Counted from the first letter of the stretch, positions 26,822 through 36,230 are shown. The stretch is DNA of 64,000 nucleotides from Ensifer sp. LCM 4579 (GCF_001854885.1 NZ_MDDV01000013.1:1-64000), one strand, 5' to 3'. Numbers and translations: made by a program. Notes: generated by a model from the sequence alone, not told the origin.

Positions 26822-27586
26822 ATGCGCATCGATATCAATGCCGATTTGGGCGAGGGGTTCGGCCCCTATAGCATCGCCGACGACGAGGCGCTGATGCCGT
26901 TGATCACATCCGCCAACATCGCTTGCGGATACCATGCCGGGGATCCGGTAATCATGGATCGGACGGTGCGGCTGGCGCAAGAGAACGGCGTCGATCTCGG
27001 TGCGCATGTCAGCTTTCCCGACCGTATGGGATTTGGCCGCCGCGTGATCCAGATGGACGCGACCGAAATCGAAAAGCACGTGCTCTACCAGCTCGGTGCG
27101 CTCGATGCCTTCGCACGGGTGACCGGACAGCGCATCCGGCACGTCAATCCGCACGGTGCGCTTGGCAATCTCGCATCCGCCGACGCGAAGACGGCGGAGG
27201 CGCTCGTCACCGCCGTCCGGCAGTTCGATCCGGAAATCCGCTTTCTCGTCCTGCCGGGTTCGGCATTGGAAGAGGCGGCGAATGCGGCGGGACTGTCCTG
27301 CTGGCGCCTGTTCCTGGCCGACCGGGCCTATGCGAAGGACGGCCAGCTTGCGCCGCGCGCCCTGCCGGGCGCGGTCATCAAGGATGAGGCGGCGGTGCTT
27401 GCCCGGTTGCTGAAGCTGCTCCGCGACGGCGTCGTCGTCACCATCGATGGCGAAACGATCGACATGCCGGTTCATTCTATCCTTGTGCATTCGGATACGC
27501 CCGGCGCAGCCGCATTGGCACACGCGATCCGCAAGGCTCTCGACGACGTCGGCGCTGCGATCGTCCCACTTTCCAAGCAGGCATAA
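26822..27586 (+). CDS. pxpA: 5-oxoprolinase subunit PxpA (LamB/YcsF family)
   Basis: 254 residues of the LamB/YcsF family. It opens RIDINADLGEGFGPYSIADD and has SANIACGYHAGDPVIMD, GAHVSFPDRMGFGRR, RHVNPHGALGN and the C-terminal SILVHSDTPGA. These supply the metal and acid/base residues of the lactam-opening subunit. It is the last gene of the operon and completes the pxpABC set. Confidence 0.92.
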   Translation: MRIDINADLGEGFGPYSIADDEALMPLITSANIACGYHAGDPVIMDRTVRLAQENGVDLGAHVSFPDRMGFGRRVIQMDATEIEKHVLYQLGALDAFARVTGQRIRHVNPHGALGNLASADAKTAEALVTAVRQFDPEIRFLVLPGSALEEAANAAGLSCWRLFLADRAYAKDGQLAPRALPGAVIKDEAAVLARLLKLLRDGVVVTIDGETIDMPVHSILVHSDTPGAAALAHAIRKALDDVGAAIVPLSKQA

Positions 27587-27637
27587 GCGAAAGGGTTTCC
27601 GCCGGATATCCTTGGAGCTTCGGACGCCAAAACGCAT

Positions 27638-27707
27638 GACGCGCTCACAGGGATCCATTTGAGCGCGTCGATGCTCCAGCGTCTCTGGCGCGTTCGATCG
27701 ACGCGCC
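27638..27707. terminator. Twin hairpins between convergent genes
   Basis: GACGCGCTC (27638-27646) pairs with GAGCGCGTC (27661-27669). A second stem, GGCGCGT (27687-27693) with ACGCGCC (27701-27707), follows. There is no strong T-run. Their position between convergent pxpA and SDR genes suggests transcript ends for both. Confidence 0.5.
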
Positions 27708-27715
27708 GTGGATGT

Positions 27716-28462
27716 TTATTTCTTGCTCTTGAGCGTCGTCAGGCCGCCGGGAACCTGGAAGGTCGACATGACTTCCATCAGTCCGAGATTGACGTAGCTC
27801 GGCATGGCGACGGCAAAGGCGGCTATGTCGGCGATATGCTCGGCGGACGGGACTTCGTAGCCCTCGTAATACTTCTTCCGGGCCTCTTCCTTGGTGACGC
27901 CGTGGTTGCGGTCGAAGATTTCGGTTTCCACCCGGCCAGGGCAGATTTCGGTCACCCGCACGCGCTTGCCGAGAACGTCGATGCGCAGTTGTTGCGACAG
28001 CATGTGGATGGCAGCCTTCGTCGCGTGGTACATCGTGTTGCCGCCGAAATTGTAGTGGCCGGCAATTGAGCTGATGTTGATGATATGGCCGCGGTCGCGC
28101 TCCATCATGCCCGGCAGCACCATGCGACAGGCTTGCAGCACGCTGCGTAGGTTGAGATCGACGAGATCGTCGATGTCGTCGGCATTGGCATGCGTGATGT
28201 TCCCGACGCGACCCACACCCGCATTGTTGACGAGGATATCGACTTCGAGGCCGGTCAGGAGCTTCGTCAGGCCGCCAAGGTCCTTCATGTCCATGGCATG
28301 CGGGATGCAGCCGGTGCGCGCCGCGAGGTCCTCCAGACGGTCCTGACGGCGCGCGATGGCGTGAACCGTCAGACCCTCCTTGCAAAACCGCTCGACGATA
28401 GCGGCGCCCATGCCGGCGGAAGCGCCGGTCACCACCGCGGTTCGATAGTCTGAAAAGCTCAT
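27716..28462 (-). CDS. SDR-family oxidoreductase
   Basis: A 248-residue classical short-chain dehydrogenase. It has TGASAGMGAAIVERF (cofactor), NNAGVGRVGNITHAN, INISSIAGHYNFGGNTMYHATKAA (catalytic Ser and YxxxK intact) and ICPGRVETEIF. It resembles YdfG/NADP-dependent 3-hydroxy acid dehydrogenases, which oxidise serine-like or 3-hydroxy acids. It is convergent with the 5-oxoprolinase operon and divergent from the LysR gene at 28709, its probable regulator. Confidence 0.88.
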   Translation of the reverse strand: MSFSDYRTAVVTGASAGMGAAIVERFCKEGLTVHAIARRQDRLEDLAARTGCIPHAMDMKDLGGLTKLLTGLEVDILVNNAGVGRVGNITHANADDIDDLVDLNLRSVLQACRMVLPGMMERDRGHIINISSIAGHYNFGGNTMYHATKAAIHMLSQQLRIDVLGKRVRVTEICPGRVETEIFDRNHGVTKEEARKKYYEGYEVPSAEHIADIAAFAVAMPSYVNLGLMEVMSTFQVPGGLTTLKSKK

Positions 28463-28708
28463 GATTGTCCTCGATTCATTGAATGTCCGCGCGGGGCCTG
28501 CCCGCGTCTCCTCCCAACTCTACGCAGGCGGCAACTCTTGGGACAGGCTTTCAGCGCCTATGGGGGCAGAGGGATTTCTTATCCTGACGGGGATGAAAGC
28601 GCTTGGAGGCTTTCCTGGTCCAATCAGGGCCAACAGGAAACGCGGCTTTTGTTGACGCTGGGCCTTAACCCTCGTTAGCTTAGGTTCTTCTGAAACAGGC
28701 GACTCTCC

Positions 28709-29626
28709 GTGGACATTCGTCGACTTCGATTCTTCATCACGATTGTGGACACCGGCAGCATCACCCGTGCAGCCGACGTTCTGCATATCGCCCAACCAGC
28801 CCTTAGCCAGCAGCTGGCTGCCCTTGAAGATCATTTTCGCAAGAAGTTGCTGATCCGCGGACAGCATGGTGTGAAAATGACCGACGCCGGCAAGATCCTC
28901 TACCGGCACGCGCAGATCGTGCTTCGTCAGATGGATCAGGCGCAGGCCGAGGTTCTGAACGCCGGCGAATTCCTGAACGGCAGAGTGTCTGTCGGCCTGG
29001 TGCCGTTCAGCAGTGCGGGAATGATTGCCGTCGACCTGATAACCAGGGCGCGAGAACTGTATCCCGGCATTCTCATCGAACTGACTGAGAGCGTCAGCCA
29101 GCCCTACAGCCAAATGATCATGAATGGTCGCCTGGAAATGGCACTTATTCATGGGGCGGGGCCAATAAAGGGTGTCAAGTTCGAGCAGATGCTGCGGGAG
29201 GAGTTCTTCCTGGTCGCCCGGCAGGACATGGCAGGGGAGTGGGCGGGAGACGACAGTGTCACCGTGTCTTCGCTGGCTTCGTTGTCATTCCTCTTGCCGC
29301 CCGCCTACAATTTCGTGCGGCGGGCGATAGACATGGCCTTCACGCGGAGCCGCACCGACTTGAAGGTCGTTGCCGAAATCGATGCCGTTCGCACGCTCTC
29401 CGGTGCGGTTCAAAGCGGTCTCGGCGCCACGATCGTGCCGAGAGCCATAGCCGACAGGATAGTGCGGGAAGGCGAGGAGATCGTCATCAAGAAAATCATC
29501 AACCCGGCAATCGGCGAAGTGCTGTCACTTTGCACTGCGGAGCAGGCTCCACTGTCCGAGCCGGCGGCCGCGATCAGGGACCTGCTCGTGGAGCTGACCG
29601 GTACCCTGCCAACGCAGGAAGCCTGA
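28709..29626 (+). CDS. LysR-family regulator (Nac-like)
   Basis: 305 residues from a GTG start. The HTH is SITRAADVLHIAQPALSQQLAALE, and the effector domain begins near residue 90. The N-terminal pattern MDIRRLRFFITIVDTGSITR and the effector domain resemble Nac-type regulators of nitrogen use. It is divergent from the SDR gene with 246 bases between. It may control the pyroglutamate/aldolase genes upstream, which is inference from position. Confidence 0.87.
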   Translation: MDIRRLRFFITIVDTGSITRAADVLHIAQPALSQQLAALEDHFRKKLLIRGQHGVKMTDAGKILYRHAQIVLRQMDQAQAEVLNAGEFLNGRVSVGLVPFSSAGMIAVDLITRARELYPGILIELTESVSQPYSQMIMNGRLEMALIHGAGPIKGVKFEQMLREEFFLVARQDMAGEWAGDDSVTVSSLASLSFLLPPAYNFVRRAIDMAFTRSRTDLKVVAEIDAVRTLSGAVQSGLGATIVPRAIADRIVREGEEIVIKKIINPAIGEVLSLCTAEQAPLSEPAAAIRDLLVELTGTLPTQEA

Positions 29627-29869
29627 AGCCTTGAGCCATTGCGCGGCGTCATAAAACGAAGCAGCAGCAAAAATCGCACCCGGGGCATCGGTCGTCACCT
29701 GGCGCACATTCGCTTCCATGATGTGCGGAGAATGGTGTCGATGCTGATCCGGCCCCGATTGGCCGTCCAGGCGTCGGCCCCGAGATGTCCTCCTGGTCGC
29801 GCGAGAGGCGACGATTGGGTATTGCGTTTGGCACTACAAGTCATTATCTTGCAATCAAGGAGAATGAGC

Positions 29870-30169
29870 ATGGCCACCACCGTCGAACGTAAGGAATACC
29901 CGATCTCGATGCGCCTGCCCGAGGCGGACGTCGCAATGATTGATCGTGCGGCCAGCCTGCGCGGTCGCTCGCGCACGGATTTCGTGCGGGATGCCGCCGT
30001 GCGTGCCGCCGAGGAAATCGTTATGGAGCAGGGGCTGATTCGCATGAGTCCCGAGGGATTTGCCGACTTCATGGAAGTCCTGTCCCGTCCGGCCGCTCCG
30101 GTTCCCGAGATGGTGGAACTGGCCAAGCGGCCCGCGCCGTGGGAGCCCGGCTACGTGGCGAAGCGGTAA
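29870..30169 (+). CDS. DUF1778 antitoxin
   Basis: A 99-residue ribbon-helix-helix antitoxin: ISMRLPEADVAMIDRAASLRG then RTDFVRDAAVRAAEEIVM, typical of DUF1778 partners of GNAT toxins. AAGGAG lies upstream; the ATG at 29870 has correct spacing, while the ATG at 29864 is too close. The C-terminal part (about 60-99) would wrap and neutralise the toxin. The toxin gene begins 3 bases after the stop. Confidence 0.88.
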   Translation: MATTVERKEYPISMRLPEADVAMIDRAASLRGRSRTDFVRDAAVRAAEEIVMEQGLIRMSPEGFADFMEVLSRPAAPVPEMVELAKRPAPWEPGYVAKR

Positions 30170-30172
30170 GAC

Positions 30173-30676
30173 GTGTCACTATCGGCTCCTGAACCGCTCA
30201 CCGCTACCCATGATGTTTCCGAATTTTCCTGCGGCAAACCCACGCTCGATCGTTGGCTGAAGACGCGCGCCCTTTCCAATCAGCAGAAGGGCTTCACGGC
30301 CGTTCTCGTTGTCCATGACACCGGGCGAGTCGTCGGCTATTGTGGCCTTGCGCCGACGGCCGTGGTTCCGTCGATCCTGCCGCGCTCGATTCGCACGGGC
30401 CAGCCGCCTGATCCGGTTCCCTGCCTGCTTCTCGGTCAGCTCGCCACCGACACGGAATGGGCAGGGCGAGGTATGGGCACAGGTCTAGTGAAACACGCCC
30501 TCCAGCGCTGCGTCCAGGCCGCCGCGCTGATTGGGGGGCGGGCGTTGATGGTCAATGCCGTTGACGAAGAAGCAGCACAGTTCTGGCAGCGGCGAGGGTT
30601 TATGCCGTCGAAGGACGATCCGCTGGTCCTGTTCCGCTCGATTGCCGACATCGCCGCTTCGCTGGCGCGGGCGTGA
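30173..30676 (+). CDS. GNAT-family toxin (TacT/AtaT-like)
   Basis: 167 residues from GTG. It opens EPLTATHDVSEFSCGKPTLDRWL, the standard opening of GNAT toxins paired with DUF1778. The acetyl-CoA loop LGQLATDTEWAGRGMGTGL is intact. Characterised relatives acetylate aminoacyl-tRNA and stop translation. At the place where TacT has a catalytic Tyr the sequence is LVLFRSI, so Phe may occupy it; this substitution occurs in some relatives and activity cannot be judged. It is coupled to the antitoxin gene. Confidence 0.87.
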   Translation: MSLSAPEPLTATHDVSEFSCGKPTLDRWLKTRALSNQQKGFTAVLVVHDTGRVVGYCGLAPTAVVPSILPRSIRTGQPPDPVPCLLLGQLATDTEWAGRGMGTGLVKHALQRCVQAAALIGGRALMVNAVDEEAAQFWQRRGFMPSKDDPLVLFRSIADIAASLARA

Positions 30677-30868
30677 GGTCCCGGGGCCCGAAGCTCCAAG
30701 AAGTGGATGATACGATCCCGGACTTGTTCGAGGCCCAGATGTCAAACAATTCAAGCTGCGGGATATCTCATAAAGATATCAAATGCCGACATCAGCTGAA
30801 TAAATTTAATTAATCCAAAATCGAGACTTAACGTAGCGGTCATTCGTTGCCAGCAAGGGAGCATCGCA

Positions 30869-32083
30869 ATGACTGAAGACATGTTGCACGTGATGAAATG
30901 GCACAATGGCGAGAAGGATTTCTCGCCGTTCTCGGATGCCGAAATGGCGCGCCGCCAGAATGATGTACGCGGCTGGATGGCCAAGAACGACGTCGATGCG
31001 GCCTTATTCACCTCCTATCACTGCATCAACTATTACTCCGGTTGGCTCTACTGCTACTTCGGCCGGAAGTACGGGATGATCATCGACCATAGCAATGCCA
31101 CTACGATCTCGGCCGGCATCGACGGTGGCCAGCCTTGGCGCCGCAGCTTCGGCGACAACATTACCTACACTGATTGGCGCCGCGACAACTTCTATCGTGC
31201 CGTGCGCCAGCTGACGACGGGGGCCAGGCGCATCGGCATCGAATTCGACCATGTCTCGGTCGATTTCCGTCGTCAGCTCGAGGAGGCTCTGCCTGGCGTC
31301 GAGTTCGTCGACGTCGGTCAGCCGTCGATGTGGATGCGCACGATCAAGTCGGTTGAAGAGCAGAAGCTGATCCGTGAGGGAGCTCGTGTCTGCGACGTGG
31401 GTGGTGCGGCCTGCGTGGCAGCGGCGCGCGCCGGTGTGGCGGAGCATGAGGTGGCGATCGCCACCACGAACGCGATGATCCGCGAAATCGCCAAGTCGTT
31501 TCGCTTCGTCGAGCTGATGGACACCTGGACCTGGTTTCAGTCTGGCATCAACACCGACGGCGCCCACAATCCGGTGACCAACCGCAAGATCCAGTCGGGC
31601 GATATCCTGTCGCTGAACACCTTCCCGATGATCTTCGGTTACTATACGGCGCTCGAGCGCACGCTGTTCTGCGACCGTGTCGATGATGCCAGCCTCGATA
31701 TATGGGAGAAGAACGTGGCGGTTCACCGTCGTGGCCTGCAGCTCATCAAGCCTGGCGCGCGCTGCAAGGACATCGCGCTCGAACTCAATGAGATGTACCA
31801 AGAATGGGATCTGCTGAAGTACCGCTCATTCGGCTATGGCCACTCCTTCGGCGTGCTGTGCCATTATTATGGGCGCGAAGCGGGCGTGGAACTGCGGGAG
31901 GACATCGACACGGTGCTCGAGCCGGGCATGGTGGTGTCGATGGAGCCGATGGTCATGCTGCCCGAGGGCATGCCGGGCGCCGGCGGCTATCGCGAGCATG
32001 ACATCCTGATCGTCAACGAAGACGGCGCCGAGAACATCACCGGCTTTCCCTTCGGTCCGGAGCATAACATCATCAGGAACTGA
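30869..32083 (+). CDS. Creatinase (creatine amidinohydrolase)
   Basis: A 404-residue creatinase (EC 3.5.3.3), the metal-free member of the M24 'pita-bread' family. Alignment from memory with the Pseudomonas putida enzyme is close along the whole length: FTSYHCINYYSGWLYC, SAGIDGGQPWRRSFGDN, LMDTWTWFQSGINTDGAHN, SFGYGHSFGVLCHYYGREAG and VSMEPMVMLPEGMPGAGGY. The catalytic His is His233 in GAHNPVT. It splits creatine into sarcosine and urea. It is convergent with the creatininase gene, and its promoter should lie in 30677-30868. Confidence 0.95.
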   Translation: MTEDMLHVMKWHNGEKDFSPFSDAEMARRQNDVRGWMAKNDVDAALFTSYHCINYYSGWLYCYFGRKYGMIIDHSNATTISAGIDGGQPWRRSFGDNITYTDWRRDNFYRAVRQLTTGARRIGIEFDHVSVDFRRQLEEALPGVEFVDVGQPSMWMRTIKSVEEQKLIREGARVCDVGGAACVAAARAGVAEHEVAIATTNAMIREIAKSFRFVELMDTWTWFQSGINTDGAHNPVTNRKIQSGDILSLNTFPMIFGYYTALERTLFCDRVDDASLDIWEKNVAVHRRGLQLIKPGARCKDIALELNEMYQEWDLLKYRSFGYGHSFGVLCHYYGREAGVELREDIDTVLEPGMVVSMEPMVMLPEGMPGAGGYREHDILIVNEDGAENITGFPFGPEHNIIRN

Positions 32084-32182
32084 GAGGAGCTCTCGCTCAC
32101 CTCATGACTTGTCTCGAGACGGTGGCCCGGCATGCCGGTCCACCGCGAACCCGTGCGTTTGACCACGATATTTGCCCACTAG

Positions 32183-32226
32183 CCGACGCCCTTTCCCGAT
32201 CCTGGCGGATGGGCTTGCGGCGTCGG
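32183..32226. terminator. Hairpin between convergent creatinase and creatininase genes
   Basis: CCGACGCC (32183-32190) and GGCGTCGG (32219-32226) form an 8-base stem with a long loop. There is no clear T-run. It may end both transcripts. Confidence 0.4.
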
Positions 32227-32238
32227 AGGCACGGCGCG

Positions 32239-33018
32239 TCAGCGCGGAAACTCGCACTCGAGCGCCTTGACGATGCCGTCGACGCAGACCTCCAGGAGAA
32301 TCTCGCCCTTTTCCGCCGAGGCTTCCTTTGGAGACGACAGCGTGCCGCTGACGGGTGTCCACTCCGGCTTGGGCGGATAGACGTCGTAAGGCGGGAAGCT
32401 TGCCGGCGCATGGTCTACGGCGCGCTCGAGTCTCACCTGCTTCGGATAGAGGGCCAGCATAAGCGAGGTTTCCAGAACACCGCCATGTTCGAGATCCCAA
32501 CCCGTGAAGCCGTTCGGATAGAGCCGGGCAATCGTTGCCTTGTCAACGAAGTCCCAATAGGACAGCACAACGATCTTCATGTCCTCGATGCCGCCCCATT
32601 TCAACTCGCGCAGGGCCAGGTCAATGCCCTCGACGATGAACCATGAATTCTCGAAATGGCCGTTCACCAGACAGATGCGGCGCACGCCGTGGCGGGCGAA
32701 CTCCTTGATGACATCGCGCAAAGCAGCCACCAAGGTCGCACCGTCGAGGCTGGTGGTGCCCGGCAGATGATTGCCGCCGCCAGACTTCTGGTGCGACTTA
32801 TAGCCATAGGTGAACGGCGGCGCCACCAGCGCGCCGAGGCGGACCGCAACGCGGCGGGCGAATTCGACGGGCAGCAGCACGTCGACGTTCATCGGCATGT
32901 GGTGGCCGTGCTGCTCCATCGAGCCGATCGGCAACAGGATGGGCGTGGTGCCGTCGCGGACACGTTCATCATAGTCGGGCCAGGAAAGCTCGGCGGCAAA
33001 GACTGATTGCTGCGGCAT
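32239..33018 (-). CDS. Creatininase (creatinine amidohydrolase)
   Basis: A 259-residue creatininase (EC 3.5.2.10). Metal ligands match the Pseudomonas putida pattern shifted by one: Glu35 and His37 in GSMEQHGHHMPM, Asp46 in NVDVL, His121 and Glu123 in VNGHFENSW. It opens the creatinine ring to creatine, the substrate of the convergent creatinase. GGGAG lies before the ATG at 33018. The upstream region is shared with the divergent LysR gene, its likely regulator. Confidence 0.93.
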   Translation of the reverse strand: MPQQSVFAAELSWPDYDERVRDGTTPILLPIGSMEQHGHHMPMNVDVLLPVEFARRVAVRLGALVAPPFTYGYKSHQKSGGGNHLPGTTSLDGATLVAALRDVIKEFARHGVRRICLVNGHFENSWFIVEGIDLALRELKWGGIEDMKIVVLSYWDFVDKATIARLYPNGFTGWDLEHGGVLETSLMLALYPKQVRLERAVDHAPASFPPYDVYPPKPEWTPVSGTLSSPKEASAEKGEILLEVCVDGIVKALECEFPR

Positions 33019-33090
33019 GGTGATCTCCCATTTTGACTCATTCCCGGTGATTTGAAGCCATTGGCGTGATATGTGAAATTTATAATAGTC

Positions 33091-33106
33091 ATCCTCGTAT
33101 GAGGAT
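33091..33106. promoter_or_regulatory. Palindrome and -10 box between creatininase and LysR genes
   Basis: ATCCTC (33091-33096) and GAGGAT (33101-33106) form a perfect inverted repeat. It overlaps the ribosome site of the LysR gene at 33116. A perfect TATAAT (33081-33086) precedes it. This could be an autoregulatory operator; the -35 box is weak. Confidence 0.45.
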
Positions 33107-33115
33107 TTGAAATCG

Positions 33116-34030
33116 ATGCGCAAGATCATCAACTTCCAGACCGACCTGCTCCGCACCTTCGTATCGGTCGTCGATCTGGGTGCCTTCACCAAAGCCGGGG
33201 ACGCGCTCGGCCGCACGCAGCCGGCGATCTCGCTTCAGATACGCAGACTTGAGGAACTGGTCGGCGCACCCATCATCAAGCAGGTGGGGCGCACCCTGAT
33301 GCTGACCAGCGAAGGCGAGATGCTGTTGAGCTATGCCCGCGAAATACTGCGGCTCAACGACGAGGTCGCATCTTATTTCAACCGTGCCACCATTTCGGGC
33401 GTGCTTCGCGTCGGTCTGCCGAACGACTATGCCGTCGCCTTTCTGCAGGGTGTCATCACGGAATACACCCGCCAGCATCCTGACATCTCGCTTGAGATCT
33501 ATTGCGGTTGGAGTGTGGAGATCCTGGAGCGGCTGCGGGCGGACGAGCTCGATCTCGCCGTCGCGATGGTTAACAACGACCGCGCGCAATTTCTGTCCCG
33601 CTCGTGGATCGAGCGGCCCATCTGGGCTGCCGCGGAAGACGTCAGCTTCGATCCGTCGGCCGGCATTCCGCTCGCCGCCCACCCGGAGGGCTGCGCCTAC
33701 AGATCGCGGATGATCCAGGCGCTCGATGCGGCTCATATCCGCTGGCGCGTCGCCTATACCGGTTCCGGCATCGCCGGGCTGCAGAACGCGGTGGTTAACG
33801 GTCTCGGTGTGAGTGCGCTGACCCGATACACCATGTTGCCCGGCATGCGGGCATTGGACGACACCGACGGCTTCCCGCCGCTGGCCGAAATCCGGGTTGG
33901 CCTGTTCTACAAACACCCGCGCCTGTCGGAGGCGGGCATTCGCCTGGTCAACCACGTGATTGCCCGGCTGGACGAGACGGGCGTCTCCGGTGATCCGGCG
34001 CGCGGCCATGTGGGACTTGATCATCAATAA
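33116..34030 (+). CDS. LysR-family regulator of creatinine genes
   Basis: About 304 residues. The HTH (GAFTKAGDALGRTQPAISLQIRRLE) is at residues about 20-45 and the effector domain at about 90-290. Divergent placement from creatininase and 91 bases ahead of the ABC importer operon suggest it controls both. The TTG at 33107 is in frame, but the ATG at 33116 is preferred. The ligand is unknown; creatinine or creatine is the obvious guess. Confidence 0.87.
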   Translation: MRKIINFQTDLLRTFVSVVDLGAFTKAGDALGRTQPAISLQIRRLEELVGAPIIKQVGRTLMLTSEGEMLLSYAREILRLNDEVASYFNRATISGVLRVGLPNDYAVAFLQGVITEYTRQHPDISLEIYCGWSVEILERLRADELDLAVAMVNNDRAQFLSRSWIERPIWAAAEDVSFDPSAGIPLAAHPEGCAYRSRMIQALDAAHIRWRVAYTGSGIAGLQNAVVNGLGVSALTRYTMLPGMRALDDTDGFPPLAEIRVGLFYKHPRLSEAGIRLVNHVIARLDETGVSGDPARGHVGLDHQ

Positions 34031-34120
34031 GCGACATAAATGCGAAAATAACTACAATTAATTTTCCAAATGAGATTGCCCTGCATACCCTTTCGGCAAC
34101 AACAACGAAAGGGGAATGCG

Positions 34121-35257
34121 ATGACTAATAAGGGCACTTCGGCAGGGCGTCCGACGCGGCGCGAATTTTTGAAGGGCGCTACCATTGTCGGCGGTGGGCT
34201 TTTGGCAACGCCGTATCTCGGCAGGCTTGCCTTCGCCAATCCGGTCGAGCTCAACATGCTCGCTTGGTATGGACATGCCGAGCCCGATGTTGTTGCCGAA
34301 TTCGAGGCGGAGAACAACGTCAAGTTCAAGCCGAAATACTATACCGGCGGCGACAACATGCTGGGGCTGATCGCCCAGTCGCCGCCTGGCACCTTCGATG
34401 TCATCCTTTCAGACGCCGAATATGTGCAGCAGCTCAATGCTGCCGGCTACATCGAGGAGCTCGATCCGAAGGATTATGCCTTCGACGACTATTTCCCCGA
34501 GTTCCAGCAATTCGCCGGCCACTGGCAGGACGGCAAGCTCTATTCGGTGCTCACCCGGTTCGGCTTTCTGGGTGTTGCCTACAACACCGAGGCGCTGACC
34601 GAAAAGGAAGCCTCTACGTATAACGTCTATTGGGCCGAGAAGCTGAAGGGCAAGGTCGGGCACTTCGACTGGCACCTGCCCAACCTCGGTCAGATCAGCC
34701 TGCTTGAAGGCAACGCCTCGCCCTATGACATCGATGAGACGGCCTGGGGCAAGCTGCAGGAGAAAGTGACGACGCTGCGTCCGCAGATTGGCGGCTTCTT
34801 CGACTATGGCGGCACTTTCTCGTCGCTGCAGAATGGTCAGATGCTGGCCATGGCCGGCATCGGCGATTGGATCACCGGTACGCTGGAGAAGAACGGCGCC
34901 AAGGTGCGCAGCGTCATCCCCGAAGAGGGTGGCCTGCAGTGGACCGAATCCTTCTCGATTGGCAAGGGCTCGACCAAAGCGGAGCTCGCCAGAAAATGGA
35001 TCCAGTACATCACCTCGGCTCAAGGCCAGGTGAAGTCTGCGAACATGGCGGCCTATCCGGCGCTGATCCCAAACCAGAAGGGATGGGAACTGTTGGCCAA
35101 GGAAACGCCGGAGGAAGCCGAGCGCCAGGGTATGCTGCTCAATGAGAGCAACGTCATGGACCTGATCCGCAACGGCCGCATCAAGTACCGGCAGTTGCCG
35201 GTGCAGCAGAGCCTCGAGGACTGGAACGACTTTTGGTCGGAATACAAGGGCTCTTGA
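34121..35257 (+). CDS. ABC importer substrate-binding protein (PotD-like)
   Basis: 378 residues. A twin-arginine signal (RPTRREFLKGATIVGGG, then AFA) indicates Tat export. The mature part is a polyamine/thiamine-class binding protein: ELNMLAWYGHAEPDVVAEFE, YTGGDNMLGLIAQ, FDVILSDAEYVQQL, YNTEAL and SFSIGKGSTKAELA. AAAGGGG precedes the ATG at 34121. It is the first gene of an ABC operon embedded between creatinine genes, so creatinine, creatine or a hydantoin is a likelier ligand than polyamines. Confidence 0.88.
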   Translation: MTNKGTSAGRPTRREFLKGATIVGGGLLATPYLGRLAFANPVELNMLAWYGHAEPDVVAEFEAENNVKFKPKYYTGGDNMLGLIAQSPPGTFDVILSDAEYVQQLNAAGYIEELDPKDYAFDDYFPEFQQFAGHWQDGKLYSVLTRFGFLGVAYNTEALTEKEASTYNVYWAEKLKGKVGHFDWHLPNLGQISLLEGNASPYDIDETAWGKLQEKVTTLRPQIGGFFDYGGTFSSLQNGQMLAMAGIGDWITGTLEKNGAKVRSVIPEEGGLQWTESFSIGKGSTKAELARKWIQYITSAQGQVKSANMAAYPALIPNQKGWELLAKETPEEAERQGMLLNESNVMDLIRNGRIKYRQLPVQQSLEDWNDFWSEYKGS

Positions 35258-35384
35258 GCGGCGCGCTGATGGGCTTGCAACTCTGCAACCGTTTACGGGC
35301 GGCCCCCGGCGACCGTCCGTTCATTCCGGCAATCAATTCTGCGCGGCTTGGGCCGCGCGCTCGTGTGTGCATGGAACCGACACG

Positions 35385-36230
35385 ATGCGGAAATCGATCA
35401 CTCTCTACGGATTGACCTTCTCGCTGCCGATGCTGATCTGGCAGGTGATGTTCTTCCTCGCGCCGTTGCTGTTCCTGATCGCGCTCAGCTTCTGGACGGT
35501 CAAGAATTTCCGCATGGAGCCCGACTTCGACACCGTCAACTGGGTCAGGATGCTCGGGCGCGGCGTCTTCTGGGATGCCTACCTGCGCACCTTCGCACTG
35601 GCCACATCGGCAGCCATCATCTCCAGCGCGCTGGCCTTTCCCTGCGCCTATGCGATTGCCTTCAAGCTTTCGGATACGGCGCGGCGCTGGGCCATCTTCC
35701 TGATGGTCATCCCCTTCTTCACCAGCTATCTGGTGCGTGTCTATTCCTGGCAGATCTTCCTGTCCGATAACGGCATCATCAACGCCCTTTTCGCCCGGGT
35801 CGGGCTCGGGCCGTTCGGGATGCTCAATTCGGTGTTCGGCACGATGGTCGGCTATCTGACGCTAAGCTTCCCGTTGGTCGTGCTCCTGCAGCTGTTCAGC
35901 CTGATCTTCGTTGACAAGACGCTGATCGAGGCGGCGCACAACCTGCGCTGCGGCCGCCTGCGCACCGTCTTCGAGGTCATCGTGCCGTCGGCCAAGGTCG
36001 GTCTCGTCATCGCCGCACTGTTCTGCTTCATCCTGACCTTCGGCGACTTCGTCAGCCCCCTCTACCTGGGCGGCGGCGACCCGCCGACGCTTTCCATCCT
36101 GATCACCGACACCACCAAATCGGGCCAGCAATGGCCGCGGGCAGCAGTGATTGCCCTGACGATGATCGCAACGCTGCTCGCGGTCGCCTTCGCTGCGGTG
36201 AGCTATGCCTACAAGGAGCGCGGACAATGA
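35385..36230 (+). CDS. ABC importer permease (PotB-like)
   Basis: 281 residues with six hydrophobic helices and the EAA loop LIEAAHNLRCGRLRTVFEVIVPSAKVGL (about 180-207), which docks with the ATPase. The PFFTSYLVRVYSWQIFLSD segment is typical of PotB/spermidine-class permeases. The ATG at 35385 is preferred to a GTG at 35367. It is co-transcribed with its neighbours. Confidence 0.88.
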   Translation: MRKSITLYGLTFSLPMLIWQVMFFLAPLLFLIALSFWTVKNFRMEPDFDTVNWVRMLGRGVFWDAYLRTFALATSAAIISSALAFPCAYAIAFKLSDTARRWAIFLMVIPFFTSYLVRVYSWQIFLSDNGIINALFARVGLGPFGMLNSVFGTMVGYLTLSFPLVVLLQLFSLIFVDKTLIEAAHNLRCGRLRTVFEVIVPSAKVGLVIAALFCFILTFGDFVSPLYLGGGDPPTLSILITDTTKSGQQWPRAAVIALTMIATLLAVAFAAVSYAYKERGQ

